Source: Wyeomyia smithii
Lineage: Eukaryota > Arthropoda > Insecta > Diptera > Culicidae
Direction of reading: 5' to 3'
NCBI RefSeq assembly: GCF_029784165.1
Contig: NC_073695.1
Location: 191,297,357-191,361,356, forward strand
Length of the DNA stretch: 64,000 nt
Positions 12,840-24,000 of this stretch are shown piece by piece (position 1 is the stretch's first letter; every line of letters starts with the position of its first letter). A model generated the notes under the pieces. That model worked only from the letters and a program-made list of their open reading frames with translations, had not been told where the DNA came from and searched no databases. The translations under genes and the position numbers were made by a program.

Positions 12840-13680
12840 CCAGCTTCTTTCATAGCAAACTTCCACCTGTACGCTGTTTGATTTGACGCTTGTGATTTGT
12901 ATGGGATCGATCCAGAGATGCCAGTCTTCTTGATATGACGTTTTTGCTACAGGCAACCATCACTCTCATCCACTCTTTTTTCAAATCCTGGTCGTTTTTG
13001 AGGACTTTATCTGTGTTCCGGAGCTTTTCCTTCATAATCACCTAGAATTTTTCATTTGACACCAAAACAACATTCCTGGATTCGTACCATTCCAGCCGAA
13101 ACAGAGTTTCACATTCGTGGGACCGGAGAGACGGCAGAAGGCGCTTCTGAAGGGATTCTCCTTTTTAAATTTGGACGTTAATGGTGCTCCCTTGCAAATT
13201 TGTCAACTTTCTTCTCCTGGAACTTCCAGGCAGGACTTGCCGACGTCAAACTCGAGGCCGGGAATCCGCTTGGCGTTCGCTTTAATATACGTCTTGCCGA
13301 CCATTACGATGCATTTCGGCGGCACCAACCACTCGCGGTACAACTGTTTTGGCAACCGTATTCTGTTCATCAGTCTGGTTAGACGTCTGCCTTACCTTGA
13401 AATCCTACCAGCTTCATTGTCTGATCGATGAATCAGGTGGAAAAATTTGACCTTCTTGGCCCGTCCCAAATCGAGAAGTTCTGATTGTGCTTGAAGTAAT
13501 CCCTCACCTTCCTTGCCTTCACGGGTTGGTAATCTTCGCTTTTCTTCCGCTGCCAGCTCCCAGTCGTCTGGGTATCCTAGAATTTCCAGGTGTTTCGGGA
13601 TACTCGCCTGGATTTTTCACTACCACGCTCATAGCACTCATTGTTCGAAAGCCGTCTCGAAAAATATTTGACAGATTATG
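12840..13680 (-). pseudogene. Mariner ITmD37E transposase relic
   Basis: On the minus strand, 13041-12850 gives a block with IMKEKLRNTDKVLKND and KKEWMRVMVACSKNV, equivalent to the WAIMKQ...KRKW C-terminal part of D37E transposases. Upstream, around 13160-13130, the fragment LQKRLLPSLRSH matches the LQKRLLPLLK block seen in the copy at 7355-8352. Frameshifts and stops separate the pieces. It is a third, more decayed copy of the same lineage in the same orientation as the other two. Confidence 0.62.
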
Positions 13681-13885
13681 ATTTCTTCTGAGATTATGAA
13701 TTCTGCACTTATAAACATTACACTATAAACTAGTATTACTCAATAAATAATCTATTTTTACCCATGCAATATAAAGGTATACAACTTCAAATTTATAAAA
13801 CCTCAAAAAACATTCACTTTTTTTTCGAACACATTTCTAGTTTTACAACAACTTTTGTACCCGTCAACTTTTAAGTTCAATAAAG

Positions 13886-14061
13886 GCAGACATTGTGTGC
13901 AACTGAGGAAGCGAAAAATAAACGAAGTGAAAATATAATACAGACTTGGAAAAAATACCGCATCTAGACGGGACGTACGTCTGGAAGCGCTATATTTTCC
14001 AAGTCTGTATCTCATTTTAGTTCGCTTATTTTTCGCTTCCGCAGCTGCACACACTGTCTGC
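13886..14061. mobile_element. Short palindromic MITE (176 bp)
   Basis: Arms of about 65 bp are inverted: GCAGACATTGTGTGCAACTG from 13886, and the complement CAGCTGCACACACTGTCTGC ending at 14061. GACTTGGAAAA and TTTTCCAAGTC close the stem near the middle. The hexamer TTCAAT flanks both sides and may be a target duplication. No coding capacity. Confidence 0.75.
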
Positions 14062-14144
14062 TTTCAATGAAACATTCACTAGTTTGAGTTTTAGGGTTTA
14101 AATTAAAGTTAGGCTTGAACGTCTATTTTTTACCAAAATAAACA

Positions 14145-15050
14145 TTAGGATGGGGCAAAGTGATCGATTTTCCAGAACCAAGTTTTCTTTGGTTCCTTTT
14201 GGGGCCCCAAACAACCCTAATCTTACCGGAAGTCGATTGGTTTTGTCTCCGCTTGGCGCATTGCATTTCAAATTTGTATGCAAATTTATATGGGAAAACC
14301 TACTTTTTTGCATTTACCTTTCTAGAGAGCTCAATAATGATCTAATAATGCACTACATTATGTTAAAGTATAGTATTTTAGATGCCTAACAACTTATCAG
14401 GAGACACTGAAGAGCTAGGATGTCTCTAAGAAGAGCTACAGTTGTTCAAAGATGAGTATGTCGATTTAAATGCAGAAAATCTTGTTTTCTGCCAACATTA
14501 TCAATGTACCGGCGTCAGTAGGATTCCCATCAAAAATAACCTGTTGTAACGAGTTTATACACTCAGCTGGATCAAGCAAACAAATTTAGGTCAATATTCT
14601 AGACGTAGGTAGAATCTACAACGCGTTTCAGAGGTTACTTCTAATAGAAATCTGACTAACGCCGGTACACTGGCAGTGCTGGCAGAAAAATGATTTGCAA
14701 CATAAATTTCGACATAGTTAACTTTGAACCGCTCTAGTATTTTTTTGGGACACACTAGTTTTTTAGTGACTTCGGCCAAGTTGTTAGGCATCAAAAAAAC
14801 TACCATTTGAAGTAATGAAACCTATGGTTTGAGCCATTTTGAGCTCTTTAGAATGAAAAATGCAAAAAAGTTTCTTTTCCATACAAATCTCCATATAAAT
14901 TTGAAATGCAATGCGCCAAGCGGAGACAGAATCAATCGACTTCCGATAAATTAAGGATTGTTTGGGGCTTCGAATAGAACAACAAAAACTTGGTTCTGGC
15001 TTTCTGCTATCAAGTTTCGTTTTTTTTCATATAACTATTCCCCACCCTAA
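14145..15050. mobile_element. DNA transposon-like element with about 190-bp inverted ends
   Basis: The left end TTAGGATGGGGCAAAGTGAT at 14145 is matched inversely by ...CTATTCCCCACCCTAA ending at 15050. Matching continues inside: CTCCGCTTGGCGCATTGCAT at 14250-14269 against ATGCAATGCGCCAAGCGGAG at 14907-14926. AAACA lies on both outer sides (14140-14144 and 15051-15055), a candidate 5-bp duplication. The interior also carries GATGCCTAACAACTT at 14380 and its inverse near 14779. There is no transposase frame, so it is non-autonomous. Confidence 0.72.
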
Positions 15051-15249
15051 AAACATTTATGCATAAACATCGTGCATCAACCAAGAAATGGCAACGTTTT
15101 TTGATAACGAACATTTGAAAAGGGAAAAATGCAAAAAAGATTTATACCCTTGCGAGCGGCCTACCGACAGTTGACTGGAAGATTCGCCATGGCGCACGAA
15201 AAAATGCGTGTAGGCATATTTTGGAGTTCTTTCTTCTTTTTATTTATCG

Positions 15250-16150
15250 ATTCCTCCTCAGTCCTTCTCGACAAAATTGCTGGAGTAGGTCTTACGCTTT
15301 AGGTTTGCCCAAAATCCTCGATGGACGCAGCTGGTGGACGTTGAGCGGGTTCACAGCTTTCGGTAAAAAAGCAAAGCTTTGGTGCTACATTTCGATTCGG
15401 ATCTTGACCTTCTGTTTACTATACACAGACTTCGCAGCCAACCGTTTAGTGTACAGGACAATTGCGGGGCTAGCGCTACGATCCTATTGACACAAACAGT
15501 CTCTCCCGAGTCAAGACTCGAACCTACGACGACTGGCTTATTAGGCCAGCATCCTACCTCGAGACCAGCTGGGGACGCTCGCCGATTTGGGTGCCACTTC
15601 GATATTCAACCGATCCATTTTCTCCAATGATCACTTCGAGTAGTGGGCCGACACCAGATCCGGCCAGAACACCACGTCTTCGCCTTCATGGTATTTCTTG
15701 ATGTACGACGCAACTTACGGCAGGCACTTAGTACTAATTTTCCAGTTCACGACCAGTCCAGAGCGGAAGAAGAGAGGCTTTGATATCCCTTTCTCGCTGA
15801 TTGTCAGTCACAACAGCACTTTCTTGGGGAACGTGTGAAATGAATTTCACCTTGTAGCTCACTTCTTTCGAGGGGGAAATAAAATACGAAGTGCCCTGCC
15901 AGTCGTTGCCACCCATGGTGAGATAGGTCTCGTCGTCCATAAACACCATCACGTCGCGATTCGCCGAAAAATCTATTGACCATCTTATTCAGGCGCTTCC
16001 GCTGCGTCATTGCCTGCTGCTCCGAGATCAGTGGACAGGACTGCCACTTCCTGACATGTATGTCCATGTTCGCCACGTTCGACAACGTTAATAAGTAGTT
16101 AGTAGTACTTATTAGGCAATCGCAAATACGGCTGTCATTTTTCGAAATCA
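15250..16150 (-). pseudogene. Tc1/mariner transposase relic interrupted by a SINE
   Basis: Read on the minus strand from 16150 downwards, one finds MDDETYLTMGGNDWQGTSYF (15938-15879, first catalytic block), then after a frame change a VLLWLTISEKGISKPLFF-like part, then a WPDL.SAHYSK-like block near 15650. The frame is broken at about 15573 by a SINE, beyond which 15365-15300 continues with KAVNPLNVHQLRP, the block that normally follows directly in these transposases. This is a different Tc1/mariner lineage from the D37E copies, judging by the DETYLTM and NDWQGTSYF residues. Frameshifts make it inactive. Confidence 0.7.
15370..15572 (-). mobile_element. tRNA-derived SINE, copy 1 (family A)
   Basis: Read on the minus strand, the head CCAGCTGGTCTCGAGGTAGG leads into a tRNA-like stretch with a box B GGTTCGAGTCTTGACTCGGG, then a body ending in GGTGCTACATTTCG inverted and GCTTTGC. 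The same sequence stands in plus orientation at 19127-19336. It sits inside a transposase relic, so it is the later insertion. Confidence 0.8.
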
Positions 16151-16539
16151 CCTTTCCAAAATAATCACGTTTAAAGTTTTAAGCTTAGGTTATACGGTCG
16201 TAACGAAGCGCATTTTGAAGCATTATAAGTTTATCCCTGTTATTCAAATCTTTATGAGAATTAGGAAAAATATTGTAAGGAGTTGTTTTTCTAGAAAGAG
16301 CAATAAATTTTTTTTTATTTTTGAAAACAACCCCTAAACCTAATTAAAAGAGAAGTGAATAGAAAATTGCAGTGAAGTGAATCAATTTGCCGTCCCGCTT
16401 CGGGAAGACTACATTAGATCTTCTCAATATTTTACAGATAAACTAAATATAAAGTGATCAATAAGATCGAATACGCTTTTACAATGTGTTAAAAATGAAA
16501 ATACAAGATATTCTTTTCTAAGTCAATTTTATTGAGGCA

Positions 16540-17230
16540 ATATAGATTGAGAACTTTTACGACCAATTAACTGGGAGCAACCCACCTTTTTTGCTGCATG
16601 ACGAGCTTAAGACGTTTAGGCCATCGGCATCTCTTCCCAGGTCTTAAAAAATGACTTCTTGAATTGGTACATAATGCTCACTTTATGTTCGCTCTGCTTG
16701 GCCAGCATGTACGGCCATACATAAAAGTCCTGGGGACTAAGGAACAAGAAGCTTATCAAGAAAATCAGTCAAATTCTTTGGACACCACGTTTGAATGATA
16801 TTCACCGGTTCGTTAATGATCATTCCCATAGATGTCCCTATATGCGGGGGCTACAACCTTCTTCAGAACCTCGGTCCTATAGCACGCGGCGTCGGTTTTC
16901 ACGTAAATATCAGTGTGAGCTGCCCACGCCTGGATTCGGCCCCCAAACCATCTCCGACGCTGCGCTCTGGAACCGCGGGATGTTCATGTGGGACAGGGGA
17001 TGCTGGCCAACGTCCGCACCCACAGCCGATATTCTGGACTTCGTGCACCTGTGCAAGACAAAGAAAGTCTCCTCAGAAAACACAAACTCCTGACCTGCGA
17101 GCCATAAAAGTATCAGGTTGGCTCTATCCAGTCCCTTCTTCGTGTTAGCATCCGTTACTCCGTAAACCTTACGTTTCTTGTAAGGCTTGTATCTCAAGTC
17201 CTCCATCGTCGACTCATCGTGTGCGGGAAA
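16540..17230 (-). pseudogene. Second Tc1/mariner-type transposase relic
   Basis: On the minus strand FVFSEETFFVLHR (about 17095-17055) corresponds to the FSDEKLF block that holds the first catalytic aspartate, here changed to Glu. IPRFQSAASEMVWG (16994-16953) corresponds to the following beta-strand block of mariner-like enzymes. Further down, after frame changes, 16790-16560 carries remnants of a PDFLDK...SPGLL C-terminal region and of a KRLKLV end. Stops and shifts throughout make it a dead copy. It is distinct from the D37E and DETYLTM lineages in the window. Confidence 0.62.
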
Positions 17231-18044
17231 CAAATAACAAATGACAGCAAATCGATACTGCCTATATATCAGGCTAAAGCTGACACCAATACCAATAACA
17301 GAATGCACATGGTGCGCAGCTACGTAATGGTTGAAAGTTGTATTCGAGCTTATTGAACCCCCTGTGTTGCGAAACAGAGACAAAGTTTGATAACGCTCAA
17401 CACGCACACGATCGCACCTACGATCATATAATATCGATTTATTCCATTCTTGTCGACACCCGGTAACATCCACGTAACGCATCTCAGCCTGAGTAGAACG
17501 ATAAAATTATGATATAGCGCAGTCTCGAATAAACCTTTATATGAAACGGTTGCGACGCTTTAGATATCGCCTTGTCCGAATAAAGGCTGAGTGTCGCCAG
17601 CATTGTATTGTAACCGTTCAAGTGTTCTAAGTTCAAGTTTATAGCAAATCCCGACAGTGTGGCCGCTCTGATCCGGCCCAAGTGTTAGTAATAAACACCC
17701 TGTAATTGGCTTTCTCTTGAACATTAGATTGAATGATCGTTTGAAAAGAACCAGACCTCACGAAAAAAATTCATACAATTAAAAAGTATCCTTAACCACT
17801 TTAGGTTGTATATGAGACACGACTGCAAGATTAACGTAGAGTTACTGCTCTCTTATGTCAATTCTCGCAATTGGTTAGGGAATACATTCGATTGGAGTTA
17901 ATCAATTGGTTGATCTGCGCTAAATTTCACTAATAATGCTCTATCTACTCTCTCTTTTTTAAATGCTTGGTAGCCCTGGATAGAAGCGTTATGTAATCGA
18001 CATGAAGTGGTTCATTTAATTGACATCTAGGGTTTACGATTTAC
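17231..18044. other. Stretch without a recognisable gene
   Basis: I see no frame, tRNA or clear repeat that I can name between the transposase relic and the tandem repeat. Confidence 0.4.
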
Positions 18045-18625
18045 GCTCTCTGGATACCATCCCGCTCCCGAAAATATTCGTATTAGAGACAATCGGCAAT
18101 TTTACGCTGTTTTCCGGAAACTGAATGTCACCATCTTGGATTTTGAAATGGAGTCGATTTCTAACTTCTGGGCATCATCTCGATTCCGAAAATATTTATA
18201 CTAGATGGTATTTGGTCACTGGAATCATTTTCTGGATTTTTGACATCACTCTGGTTTCGAAAATACCCATATTAGATAGTATTCGGCCATTTTATATCGA
18301 AAATTGCAACCGTTGATTTCGAAATTGCGTCTGGAGTCGATTTCAGGTCTCAGGGCATCATCCCGATCCTAAAAGTACGGAAGTACTCATACTGGATGGT
18401 GATTGATCATTTTTGGGTGTTTTCCGAAATCCGGAAGTCACCATCTTGAATTTCAAAACGGCGTCAGGGTTTATTTCTGATCTCTGGACATTCCTGGGTG
18501 GTATTCTGCCGTTTAGGCTGTTTTCTAGAAACCGGATACCACCATCTTGGAATTCAAAACGACGCCTGGGGTCGATTTTTGACCTCAAGATATCATCCCG
18601 GTTTCAGAAATACCAATATATGGTC
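18045..18625. repeat. Degenerate tandem repeat, unit about 110-118 bp
   Basis: The phrase CATCCCGATTCCGAAAATA and variants recurs at about 18057, 18174, 18247, 18357 and 18594. The phrase CACCATCTTGGA with TTTCAAAA recurs at about 18130, 18436 and 18540. All are in the same direction, so this is a head-to-tail array of four to five diverged and partly deleted units. Open frames across it are by-products of the repeat. Confidence 0.72.
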
Positions 18626-19126
18626 TTGTTTCCAGTTCTAATTGATCGAAATCTGCGTTTAATACTAGGCTAGACGTTTTTCAATAGTACAAGATTTATT
18701 TATTCAATTGCCACATTTTCTTGCCGCAAGAATGAAGGAAATCCGTTGAAAATCGACAGATTTATAAGCATGTTTAGTTTTGTTTTATTTATTCGATGTT
18801 TTCGGTTTTGTTGATTCCCAAGTAACAAAACTGGCTTCATCAAAGTTTTATAGCGCTGTTTTGGCTGTATCAAGCGCTATTAACCTTTGATAAAACCAAT
18901 ATTGTTACTAGGGTTTGCATCCCTATTCCAAAATTTTGCGAAAAGCGCTTGTTGTTATTAATTTTGTGCAACCATTTCTAAAACCTTGCGTGAACATTTG
19001 TTAAAACAATTTAGTTTATTAATATAGTTCATTAGTTCAATTTTCAATATATTACTGCAGTAAAATAATTTTAGTACCAATCTTCGCAGTAAAATAAAAA
19101 AAATAATATTAAAAAAGTAGAATCTC

Positions 19127-19336
19127 CCAGATGGTCTCGAGGTATGATGCTGTCCTAACAAGCCAGTCGTCGTAGGTTCGAGTCTCGGCTCGGGGGAGAC
19201 TGTTAGTGTCAGTAGGATCGTAGCGCTAGCCCCGCAATTGTTCTGTACACTAAACAGTTGGCTGCGAAGTCTGTGTATAACGAAAAAAAGCTCAAGTTCT
19301 GAATCGGAACGTAGCACCAAGGCTTTGCTTTGCTTC
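19127..19336 (+). mobile_element. tRNA-derived SINE, copy 2 (family A)
   Basis: The tRNA-like head runs from about 19127 (CCAGATGGTCTCGAGGTATG) to a box B at 19172 (AGGTTCGAGTCTCGGCTCGG). The body carries GATCGTAGCGCTAGCCCCGC and GTGTATAACG, and the copy ends near GGCTTTGCTTTGC. It is the inverse-orientation relative of 15370-15572. It is not called as a working tRNA because the tRNA-like part runs into the SINE body and occurs in more than one copy. Confidence 0.8.
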
Positions 19337-19468
19337 GCAGTAAAAGATAAGATTACTTTAATAAATCGGTTCCAATTTCTGGTTACTGTCCACTTCCGAC
19401 GATATCTTATAACCGCTCATCCCTAATCAATGTTTTTTCATTCGATGCCCTCGATGTTCTTGGTTGGT

Positions 19469-19730
19469 GTGGTCCCCGTGGCTCTGTGGTTAGCGATGTC
19501 GGTCGGCTAGCTCTCCCACACGGTTGTGATATCGGGTTCGATTCCCGATCGAGTCGAGGATCTTTTCGAGCTGGAAATTTTCTCGGCTCAGCACTGGGGC
19601 ACGGTGTATCGTTGTACTTATCCTACACATACAAAATGTGCCAGAAACAATATCGATAACGAATTCTCTCAACTAATCTAGTTGATCGAGACCGCTATTA
19701 GCCCCAAGGCTAAGCGTGCGATATTGTTTT
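19469..19730 (+). mobile_element. tRNA-derived SINE with perfect target duplication (family B)
   Basis: A tRNA-like head starts at 19471 (CCCCGTGGCTCTGTGGTTAG, box A) with box B at 19532 (GGGTTCGATTCCCGATCGAG), followed by an unrelated body ending in a T-rich tail. The 15-mer ATGTTCTTGGTTGGT stands directly on both sides (19454-19468 and 19731-19745), which is the target-site duplication expected from LINE-driven insertion. The perfect repeat suggests a fairly recent insertion. Confidence 0.87.
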
Positions 19731-19745
19731 ATGTTCTTGGTTGGT

Positions 19746-21056
19746 TGTCCAGAGTCTTCCATACGTTTTTAACTGCAAATAACTGTCAATCAAATGTGGA
19801 CTTTTTGAATTCCACCACTCAACTACTCAACTGAATCACTGCTAATCAGCTCAATCCTCCATTGCAAAAATAAAATGAAAATCATTTCTTAACCCATTTT
19901 TTTACCGACTAAATCACTATAACCGTCTTATAATAATAAAATGCAACTGTGATATTTATTCCAACCGCTATTTTTTATGATACATTCAGTATCAATAAGC
20001 GGTAAAAAACACACGTCGAATAACATAAATACTACTTTCTCCAAACTCGATTTATTATAGTAATTACAACTACATAACCAATAGATCGACTGATATATTC
20101 AACACTTGACTGGTTACGATATAATTTTACAATTCTCTGTTTTACTACGCCTTAGCAGTTGAACTAGGAAGCGAGGAGTTAATTTAAGCAATTATGTATG
20201 CATTAAATGCGGCCGCGCACTTGATGCTGACCCAGAAAGATATGAAAACAAAGCCCTCCTAACTTATACCGTTTTACTGCTAAATACTTTGGTTTAATTG
20301 GTGATTCCGTATAGTGAAACTAAAGGAAATGCACGTGCAGTAGAATGAAACTATAACGATGCGATTATGATCTTTATGGCGACTGCTAACAGCGATGCTG
20401 ATGAAATGGAAGCTTTCGATTTTGTACTGTTTATATACGAAAAGTTTGAACGTTTGTCGCCTGCAAACTCCAACGGCCGTTGAAGTCTCTAGCACTAAAA
20501 GCGTGCGTCCAATAGATTTTTGGATAATTATCTTACAATTTGTTTTCAATTCGCCAGCTGGCTGAAAATTTATGAGAACTGCACTGACTTCCTACCGCTA
20601 GATTGAAATACCATTCAACCAATTTCATAACATTGCACCGGCTTGAGCACCAGCACTTCTGAGCCACTGTAAAAACGATTTCTTCGCTACCACGTATATT
20701 CGAATTCATGGCTTTCCTTCAGCGAGCCAATGCGCTTAACCGCCGTAATGCGGCTGCTGTCCAAAATAATTGAGCTAATACATATCAACTTCATTTGCAG
20801 CATTTGCAGTGGACAGAAGTTATTAGTGTAATTCCGCGATGTTTTTTTCTTGCCTTGTGTGCACTGCTGCCCTACAATGCATCATAAAATTACCCAGTGG
20901 CAGGCGGTCTGAACCCACGCTGACCACGGAAGGCGGCTGCGGTTGGTGACCACCACGCTGTATGAAAACGAAAGTGAAAATGCTTGTTGAACAAAGCAGT
21001 AGTAATGCCGTAACCTCGCTGGCAGCTCCCCGGTCCTAGCTAGGAAAACGCGCAGC
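19746..21056. other. Upstream region of the ankyrin-BTB gene
   Basis: No coding frame is supported. A minus-strand open frame at 21175-20882 is the shadow of the gene start and its upstream sequence. The promoter and any untranslated first exon of the ankyrin-BTB gene may lie here or further upstream; I see no TATA box or initiator that I would defend. Confidence 0.4.
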
Positions 21057-24000
21057 ATGACGTGTACGGAAGACTGCACCTGCAGTCTCTGCCGGGAGCT
21101 TAGAGGGTATAAGCTGAAAGTAAAGCCTCCAGCCAAATCGGAGCGTTTTACAACAGAAAATGGTCCAGTTTCCACTGCGACCTATACAGGAAAGCCACAG
21201 CAAGGAACAAAGTATTGCAAAAATAACAATAAGAATAATCGAAATGATAATTTTATACTAAAAAGACGCATGTCAAGCGACTACAATAAAGAAAGCCGCC
21301 ATGGTGCAGCCGTGGCACCATCGGCGGCTCCTTCGGCAACGGATCTTAACTACGGCTTTGAGGAGCAAACATCCGTGGGAGTACGACACCTCAATCGAAT
21401 GAAAAAAGCCCAAAGCTACAATGAAATTTCCTGCTTCTCCAAGGTCAATCGAAACCGTTACAGTGGAGGTCTTTTAGAGCCAAAAATGATTAAAAGCACG
21501 AATAATCTCGCAGAAGAGGATGACTACTTCAGCTACCTGCCACCTTCTCCTCCACCATCCGTTGCAGTATCGACTCAAAATTTGAAAAACAAAATTGAAA
21601 AACAAAAAGATCATAAAGTCATAATCTACTTCGGAGATAGTATCGTTCATAAGAAAAATGATAAAACACGATCCGGTCCTCCGACTCCGCCACCACCGAA
21701 GTCAACCGAGCTTAACGTTTTTCATGCACAACGTCTGTGTGAAGAAACAGCTGAAATGCAGTTTCGCCGCCAAAACTCTGTCATTTATAAACCAAAGCGT
21801 AAGGATACTACCGATGAACATGCAAAGCCAGGCAAAGAATTCATGCAGCAGCTCAAGTCAGTTCTGGAGGAGAAAAATAGGAACCCCCCTACGGTCGTAA
21901 CTCCCACGGCAGATCCTATGGGACCGGGCTGTTCAGCTACCGTTGTGATAACCCAAAAGAAAGCTCCTGCTCCACCAGTTCCCGCAGTAAAAACGACTGC
22001 CGTGGTTGGAGAAATCCCGAAACGAAACCATACTCAGGTGGTGGAAATTCGGCGAACCGACAAAGCAGATGCGACGGATGAACAGATAAAGTCCGATCCG
22101 TTGCCCTCGTTTGTTGAAAGCGTTGTGAACGGCGTTATTAACATCAAAATCGAGGAAAGCTACAAAGTGGCTTCGGATATTGTGCAAGCTGTGTTTCAGA
22201 ACGATTCTATCGATAATGGCTATGGGTGTGTCGATGAGGACATCGGTGATCCGTTCGACTGGAGTTTTGTGCAGAACTGGCGGGCTCGGTAAAGTATATT
22301 TATTAACAATCAATATTAATTATATTTACAACTTGGTGAGCACATTTGGTCCCTTTGAATTATTGATGTGTTTAAACTCGAAATAATGAACTAATATGTA
22401 CATTTTCTTTGTAGACCTTCCGGAACAGTCGCGAACAGCCATGTCAGCTCACCGTCCAACAACAGCAATTCCACCAGTTCAGGTGTAAACAGCGCTAGCA
22501 CAAATCTTCAGAATGGATCTAATGGATTATCACCAGGCAATCACTATATTGCCTCCTCGAATCCCGTTACATCAGGCCCCCGGATTCAGAGTCCAGCGGT
22601 AGCCACACCGGCTCCACGAATCTCGAAGGAAATTGCCGTTCGCCCAGTCAATGGGAACCAAGATCCAAGAAACTATAATTTGTCTCCTGTGCAGAGCCTC
22701 CAGCAGTGCGGTGATACTACCGTTTCCAGCAGCAACACCAATGGTAGTAACAACAGTTTATCGTACAGCACATCAGCAATGATACCGGAACGAGATGTAG
22801 GACCTAATAAATTCACAAGTGGCAACCACAAGCAACAGCCTCTCCATGGACCCCAGCAGCAACCTAACGGTCCATTGCAAAACCATCACGGTAATACCCA
22901 TCAACAAGGCCCCCATCGATCTGTGTCGGGACCTACTAAACTAACCGTTCAAAGCTCCCCGGTGAAATCCCAACCGGCAATGATCAGTTCTGGTCTCGAT
23001 AAAGCGAATCTAAACGGCAATGGAAACAACAACAATAAACGGCTTAATGCCAATGGACTCAGCAACAGCAACGGTAATCTGTTGAACTCACCAGCTTCTT
23101 CCACTGAACCCCTAAACTCCAGCAGTAACAGTTCTAGTAATGCAAGCAGTGTTAGCCATTTAAAGCAACACTTCGCTCAGAACCATCATGCCATACAGCC
23201 ATACCACCATTCTCAATCGCAGCAGAACTCCCTCGGAGGTCCTCCTCAAAAAGGATTAGGTATAACTCGAACCCATCACCATACTGGAACACACGACTTT
23301 CGTGGTTTACAGCGTGTTAACGAGTGTCACAGTTCATCGGACGAAAATCGATCCTCCGGGCATGCATCCATGTCGGACACTGGCCACGGTAGTAGCTCTC
23401 CAGGTGGTAATCGAAACAATGGTCCACTTGGTCCTCTACCCGAAGATCGTCTTGCTGCAGGTGTGACAAACCGAAGCGCGCGTTCCCGGGCTAGCACCAA
23501 CCACTCGAGATCACGTCATCGTGCAACACCAGCCAAAATTCCGTGGGGTGGTGGTGGTTTGGAAGATATTAAACTAGCCATCCAACAACTGACAATGCGT
23601 TCTCATACCAGTACCTCTACTTATAGCAGTTTGAGTGCCGGTTCGGAGAGTTCTGAACCAGAACGTAGACTTGGAAGATACAGTTCACTGGAAACGGTTA
23701 ACACTAACGTTACGAGCGCCGATGAGTTCGTATGGGTTGATTCACACAATCGTCTTGTTGAACTGCAACATCCTCCCTGGAGTCAGCACTGCGTATTACG
23801 AGTGCTCAGATCTGGCCGGTGTCGAGAACACTCGGAGAGAGTGTCGGTAGAAGCAGTTCCCAGACTGGGATATCTTCTGCAACGAGCTTTGGTCCGTGTA
23901 GCTCGAGAAGTTCAACGATTATCTGGACCGCTGGGATTATGTTCGAAGCATGAAGTATCTGGAGCCTTCAAAATTGTACTCTCACCAGCTTTAGCGGATT

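Noticed and set aside
19127..19200. Functional tRNA gene
   Set aside because: The tRNA-like part continues into a SINE body and a second copy exists at 15370-15572.
19471..19550. Functional tRNA gene
   Set aside because: Box A and B are present, but the unit is a 262-bp SINE with a 15-bp target duplication.
21933..22313. 126-codon minus-strand frame
   Set aside because: Lies wholly over exon 1 of the ankyrin-BTB gene; antisense shadow.
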